Assembly (NCBI GenBank): GCA_043805435.1
Contig: JAZDHY010000044.1
Location: forward strand, 127,443 to 191,442
Direction of reading: 5' to 3'
Length of the DNA: 64,000 nucleotides
From: JAEXOD01 sp043805435
Lineage (GTDB): Bacteria > Bacteroidota > Ignavibacteria > Ignavibacteriales > Melioribacteraceae
Shown piece after piece: positions 60,948-64,000 of this stretch. Under the pieces are notes generated by a model. That model was not told the origin of the DNA. It worked only from the letters and a program-made list of their open reading frames with translations, and did not search any database. Numbering within the stretch: the first letter of the stretch is position 1; each line of letters begins with the position of its first letter. The translations under genes and the position numbers were made by a program.

Positions 60948-61184
60948 ATGAGTACTCCGGTAATTGCAGATAATAAACCATCGGTTAAATTAGAAAAAGC
61001 AGGTATTTATTATTGGTGTGCGTGCGGTAAATCGAAAAAACAACCTTTTTGCGACGGTTCGCATAAAGGATCGGAGTTTTCTCCCTTAAAAGTTGAATTA
61101 AAGGAAGACAAACAGACAGCGTGGTGTATGTGCAAAAATTCTGCTAATAAGCCGTTTTGTGACGGTGCACATAAAAAGTTATAA
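60948..61184 (+). CDS. Double CDGSH iron-sulfur domain protein
   Basis: A 78-residue protein with two CDGSH 2Fe-2S motifs. The first is WCACGKSKKQPFCDGSHKG (about 23-41) and the second is WCMCKNSANKPFCDGAHKK (about 59-77); the second has alanine in place of serine. Each contains the C-x-C plus C-x3-H cluster ligands. Proteins of this kind bind two redox-active 2Fe-2S clusters; their cellular role in bacteria is poorly known. It lies 72 bases after fumC, and a terminator follows. Confidence 0.92.
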   Translation: MSTPVIADNKPSVKLEKAGIYYWCACGKSKKQPFCDGSHKGSEFSPLKVELKEDKQTAWCMCKNSANKPFCDGAHKKL

Positions 61185-61207
61185 AAACTTTAAACTATTA
61201 TTAAATT

Positions 61208-61247
61208 ATCAGGTCTTGTATTTTAAAAAGGCCTGATTTTTTTTATT
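61208..61247 (+). terminator. Intrinsic terminator after the CDGSH gene
   Basis: ATCAGGTC (61208-61215) pairs with GGCCTGAT (61230-61237), with one G-U pair and a 14-base loop, followed by eight or more Ts. Confidence 0.7.
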
Positions 61248-61297
61248 TTAATGTTATTATATTATATTAAAAATAGGTAAAATTTGGAATAGTGTTT

Positions 61298-61326
61298 GGG
61301 TTTATTAAAAATAACTTGTAAATTTA
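61298..61326 (+). promoter_or_regulatory. Candidate promoter of the small gene at 61355
   Basis: TTGGGT (61298-61303) and TAAATT (61321-61326) with a 17-base spacer, placed between a terminator and the next gene. The match to the local consensus is partial. Confidence 0.35.
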
Positions 61327-61354
61327 TATTTTTATTAAAAAAATGGTTGAATAA

Positions 61355-61684
61355 TTGAAAGAAAAAATTGTAAATATATATTTAGTAATTAATAATAATT
61401 TTATTAAAGAATTTAGGGCCTCACAATATTTATTAAACGGAACCGATGAAGAAAAAGTTAATTATTTGATGGAAAAAGCCGCAGCAGATTTTGAAACAGC
61501 TGTTGTTTTTGAAGCTCCGGTGGATAAAAAAGGAAATTATATGAAATATAAAAGCTTCTCAAAACTTGCAAAACGTGGAATGGAACATCAGTTGTTTGAG
61601 GATATTTTTGAAGATTTCGGATTACCGGAAAAACCTTTAATTTGTGTAACGCCTGTTGTTGACGGAAAAATAATAAGTAAATAA
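61355..61684 (+). CDS. Small conserved-looking protein of unknown function
   Basis: A 109-residue cytoplasmic protein starting at TTG 61355; no ATG start is available near the N-terminus. It has an early FIKEFRASQYLLNGTDEEKVNYLMEKA helix region and an acidic middle (QLFEDIFEDFGLPEKP). There is no signal peptide, membrane segment or cysteine pair. I do not recognise a domain. It ends 23 bases before transketolase and is probably co-transcribed with it. Confidence 0.6.
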   Translation: MKEKIVNIYLVINNNFIKEFRASQYLLNGTDEEKVNYLMEKAAADFETAVVFEAPVDKKGNYMKYKSFSKLAKRGMEHQLFEDIFEDFGLPEKPLICVTPVVDGKIISK

Positions 61685-61707
61685 ATTTATAGTATGTGGA
61701 GAAAATA

Positions 61708-63726
61708 ATGCCGGATTTAAAAAACAAAATTCATAAAACATGCATTAATACAATAAGAATTTTATCAGCAGAAGCCATTCAAAAAGCAAATTCAGGGCAT
61801 CCGGGATTGCCTATGGGATGTGCACCGATAGCGCATTTGTTATATTCAAGAATTATGACACATAATCCTGCAAACAGTACATGGATTAACAGAGATAGAT
61901 TTGTGTTATCGGCCGGTCATGGTAGTACAATGCTTTATAGTGTGTTGCACCTTTCCGGTTACGGAATCAGTTTGGAAGATATTAAAAACTTTAGACAGTG
62001 GGGAAGTATTACTCCCGGCCACCCGGAATATGGTTTAACACCCGGTGTTGAAGCCACTACCGGTCCATTAGGACAAGGTTTTGCAAATGCTGTTGGTATG
62101 GCTTTAGTTCAGTCGCGCTTTGCTAAAATGTTTAACCGCCCAAATTATGATATTATTGATCATTATATATATGTTTTAGCCGGTGACGGTGACATGATGG
62201 AAGGGATAACACACGAAGCAGCTTCGTTTGCAGGGCACAACAAACTTAATAATTTGATTGTGTTTTATGATAACAACAAAATTACAATTGACGGAAGCAC
62301 TAAGTTAAGCATGAGCGAAGATGTTGGTAAAAGATATGAGGCTTATGGCTGGAATGTGTTTTATGTTAGTGATGTAAACGATTTAGAACAATTGGAAAAT
62401 GCCGTATTTGCCGCCCAAAAAGAAAAAAATGCCCCATCAATGATTATTGTAAATACAATTATCGGGTATGGAAGTCCAAACAAACAGGGTAAATCGTCTG
62501 TACACGGTTCTCCACTGGGAGCTGAGGAATTAAAACTTACAAAACAAACATTAGGCTGGAATTATGAGGAGCCTTTTTTTATTCCTGATGAAGTAAAAAG
62601 TTTTTACGAAAAAGTAAATATTAAAGGAATGCATAAAAATGGGGAATGGGATGAGTTGTTTGAAAAATACTCAAAAGCTTATCCAAAAGAAGCCGAAAGT
62701 TTAGCCGCAGCAATAAACTGCGAATATGAAGAAAATTGGGAATTAAAACTTCCAGAATTTACAGATTACACTAAAACCATTGCAACAAGAAGTGCATCCG
62801 GAAAAGTATTGGATATATTAACAGAAGTTATTCCTAATCTGATTGGCGGGTCCGCCGATTTAACTCCGTCTAATAATACCCGACCCGGCAATGTGCTTGA
62901 TTATTCTCCTGAATCAACTGAGGGACGTTATATACATTTTGGCATACGCGAACACGCAATGGGTGCAATACTTAACGGTATGACACTTTACGGCGGTGTA
63001 ATAGCATACGGCGGCACATTCCTGGTTTTTTCCGATTATATGCGCCCGGTTATTAGAATTGCTGCTTTATCAAAAATAAATCCAATATTTGTGTTTACTC
63101 ATGATAGTATAGGTTTAGGAGAAGACGGCCCTACTCATCAACCTATTGAACAATTGGCCTCGTTAAGGGCAATTCCAAATTCGTTTGTTTTTAGGCCGGC
63201 TGATGCAAATGAAGTTCGTTATGTATGGGAATTTGCAATTAATAACAAAAAAGCTCCTGTTTCAATTATTCTTTCACGACAAAATTTACCGATATTTGAC
63301 AGAAAAAAATATACCCCTGCATGCGAAACTTTAAAAGGCGGGTATATATTAAAAAAGACTACCAAACCGGATATTATATTAATCGGTACCGGTTCGGAAG
63401 TTAGCATTTGTTTGGACGCCGCAAACAGATTGGAATTAGAGGGAATTAAAGCTAATGTTGTAAGCATTCCTTGTATGGAATTATTTGAACAACAGGATAA
63501 AAGATATATTAACAGCGTTTTGCCAAAGGCCGTTAAATTACGAATTGCTATGGAAGCAGGTGTTAAACAAGGCTGGGATAAATATGTTGGCGACGAAGGT
63601 GAAATTATCAGCATCGAAACATTTGGTGCTTCTGCTCCTTACGAAACAATATATGAAAAATATGGTCTTACTGCCGAAAATATTATATCTAAAGCTAAAA
63701 AGATGATTAAGGGAAAAACTAACTGA
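61708..63726 (+). CDS. tkt: Transketolase
   Basis: A 672-residue thiamine-diphosphate enzyme of the pentose phosphate pathway. The N-terminal domain has ANSGHPGLPMGCAPIAHLLY-type histidine motif, GPLGQGFANAVGMA and the ThDP motif GDGDMMEGITHEA. The middle domain has FGIREHAMGAILNGM and DSIGLGEDGPTHQPIEQLA. I start at ATG 61708, with GTGGAG 6 bases upstream; the GTG at 61696 is part of that Shine-Dalgarno. It supplies and drains ribose-5-phosphate, which links it to deoB in metabolism although not in operon. Confidence 0.95.
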   Translation: MPDLKNKIHKTCINTIRILSAEAIQKANSGHPGLPMGCAPIAHLLYSRIMTHNPANSTWINRDRFVLSAGHGSTMLYSVLHLSGYGISLEDIKNFRQWGSITPGHPEYGLTPGVEATTGPLGQGFANAVGMALVQSRFAKMFNRPNYDIIDHYIYVLAGDGDMMEGITHEAASFAGHNKLNNLIVFYDNNKITIDGSTKLSMSEDVGKRYEAYGWNVFYVSDVNDLEQLENAVFAAQKEKNAPSMIIVNTIIGYGSPNKQGKSSVHGSPLGAEELKLTKQTLGWNYEEPFFIPDEVKSFYEKVNIKGMHKNGEWDELFEKYSKAYPKEAESLAAAINCEYEENWELKLPEFTDYTKTIATRSASGKVLDILTEVIPNLIGGSADLTPSNNTRPGNVLDYSPESTEGRYIHFGIREHAMGAILNGMTLYGGVIAYGGTFLVFSDYMRPVIRIAALSKINPIFVFTHDSIGLGEDGPTHQPIEQLASLRAIPNSFVFRPADANEVRYVWEFAINNKKAPVSIILSRQNLPIFDRKKYTPACETLKGGYILKKTTKPDIILIGTGSEVSICLDAANRLELEGIKANVVSIPCMELFEQQDKRYINSVLPKAVKLRIAMEAGVKQGWDKYVGDEGEIISIETFGASAPYETIYEKYGLTAENIISKAKKMIKGKTN

Positions 63727-63763
63727 GATACAAAAAATATTTGTGATATTGCCTAATTGTAGC

Positions 63764-64000
63764 GCGAACTTTAGTTCGCCTGCTGAAAAAATTGGGGAAT
63801 GATTGTAATAAAATGGAACTCATCCCCCAACCCCTTCTCTTAAAAATAGAAGGGGAGTGATTGTAAAAATATAAAAAAGTAACTTGCCGTTATAGATTTC
63901 CCCTTTTTCACGAAGAGGAGAGCTTGTCCCGCAAAGCGGGAGGACTAAGGGGTGAGTTCGGTTTTTTTATTCTAACACGGTCTCTTTAGTTCGCCGGCTG
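63764..64000. repeat. Dispersed palindromic repeat element at the right edge
   Basis: The element begins with the hairpin GCGAACT-tt-AGTTCGC (63764-63779) and ends at the window edge with a second TTAGTTCGCCGGCTG, nearly equal to TTAGTTCGCCTGCTG at 63772. Between them are CCCCTTCT/AGAAGGGG arms, a TCCCGC-aaa-GCGGGA hairpin and CCCC-rich words. It has no coding potential. Sequence style and nested palindromes suggest a multi-copy non-autonomous repeat. It may extend past base 64000. Confidence 0.6.

Overview
The window is an AT-rich bacterial chromosome segment, most likely from the Ignavibacteriota/Chlorobiota side of the Bacteroidota superphylum. Two proteins end in type IX secretion (Por) sorting domains with the QNYPNPFN signature. 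The primary sigma factor is the short form without region 1.1 that is typical of this superphylum. The str, S10, spc and alpha ribosomal operons form one uninterrupted block. Candidate promoters repeatedly have the form TTGnnn-N17-TATATT instead of the divergent Bacteroidetes consensus. Many genes start with TTG or GTG, including highly expressed ones. The assignment to Ignavibacteria is an inference from protein style; no 16S gene is present.

Layout. (1) 1-1637: a minus-strand AbiEi/AbiEii-type toxin-antitoxin pair, with the toxin cut by the window edge, and a near-ideal promoter and palindromic operator. (2) 1908-5072: a membrane-anchored protein of unknown function, a repeat-rich convergent intergenic tract, an AlaT-like aminotransferase, and a long non-coding gap holding a candidate small RNA gene. 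(3) 5321-13119: one apparent operon with an M16 zinc peptidase, nuoG-nuoH-nuoI, a secreted T9SS cargo protein and yifB/comM. (4) 13598-19838: an accessory segment with a DUF262-HNH nuclease, a retron (ncRNA plus an RT-TOPRIM fusion), a truncated regulator with 21-bp tandem repeats, and two copies of a roughly 540-bp repeat module flanking a T9SS protein gene. (5) 20011-22257: a TPR protein, a GNAT acetyltransferase and a small membrane protein. (6) 22364-34132: tRNA-Tyr, tRNA-Gly, tRNA-Thr, rpmG, tRNA-Trp, secE, nusG, rplKAJL, rpoBC. (7) 34173-53461: rpsL, rpsG, fusA, tuf and the full S10-spc-alpha series to rplQ, ending in a strong terminator; a tRNA-Gln gene sits inside the spc operon. (8) 53467-59331: engB, a GAF/degenerate-GGDEF membrane protein, deoB, two EutN/CcmL microcompartment vertex proteins, the primary sigma factor and an NlpC/P60 lipoprotein. 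(9) 59434-64000: fumC, a double CDGSH protein, a small unknown gene, transketolase and a repeat element at the right edge.

How the parts work together. Regions 6 and 7 are the transcription and translation core. The rplL-rpoB hairpin and the rplQ terminator mark points where expression can be partitioned. Region 3 couples part of respiratory complex I to unrelated housekeeping functions. Region 4 is best read as a small defence and repeat island: the retron has every expected part (promoter, 16-bp a1/a2 inverted repeat, NAxxH, YADD and VTG motifs, and a fused TOPRIM effector), and it lies convergent with a nuclease of the GmrSD-like/HNH class. Region 8 is unusual because phosphopentomutase is co-directional and nearly contiguous with two shell vertex proteins and the housekeeping sigma factor.
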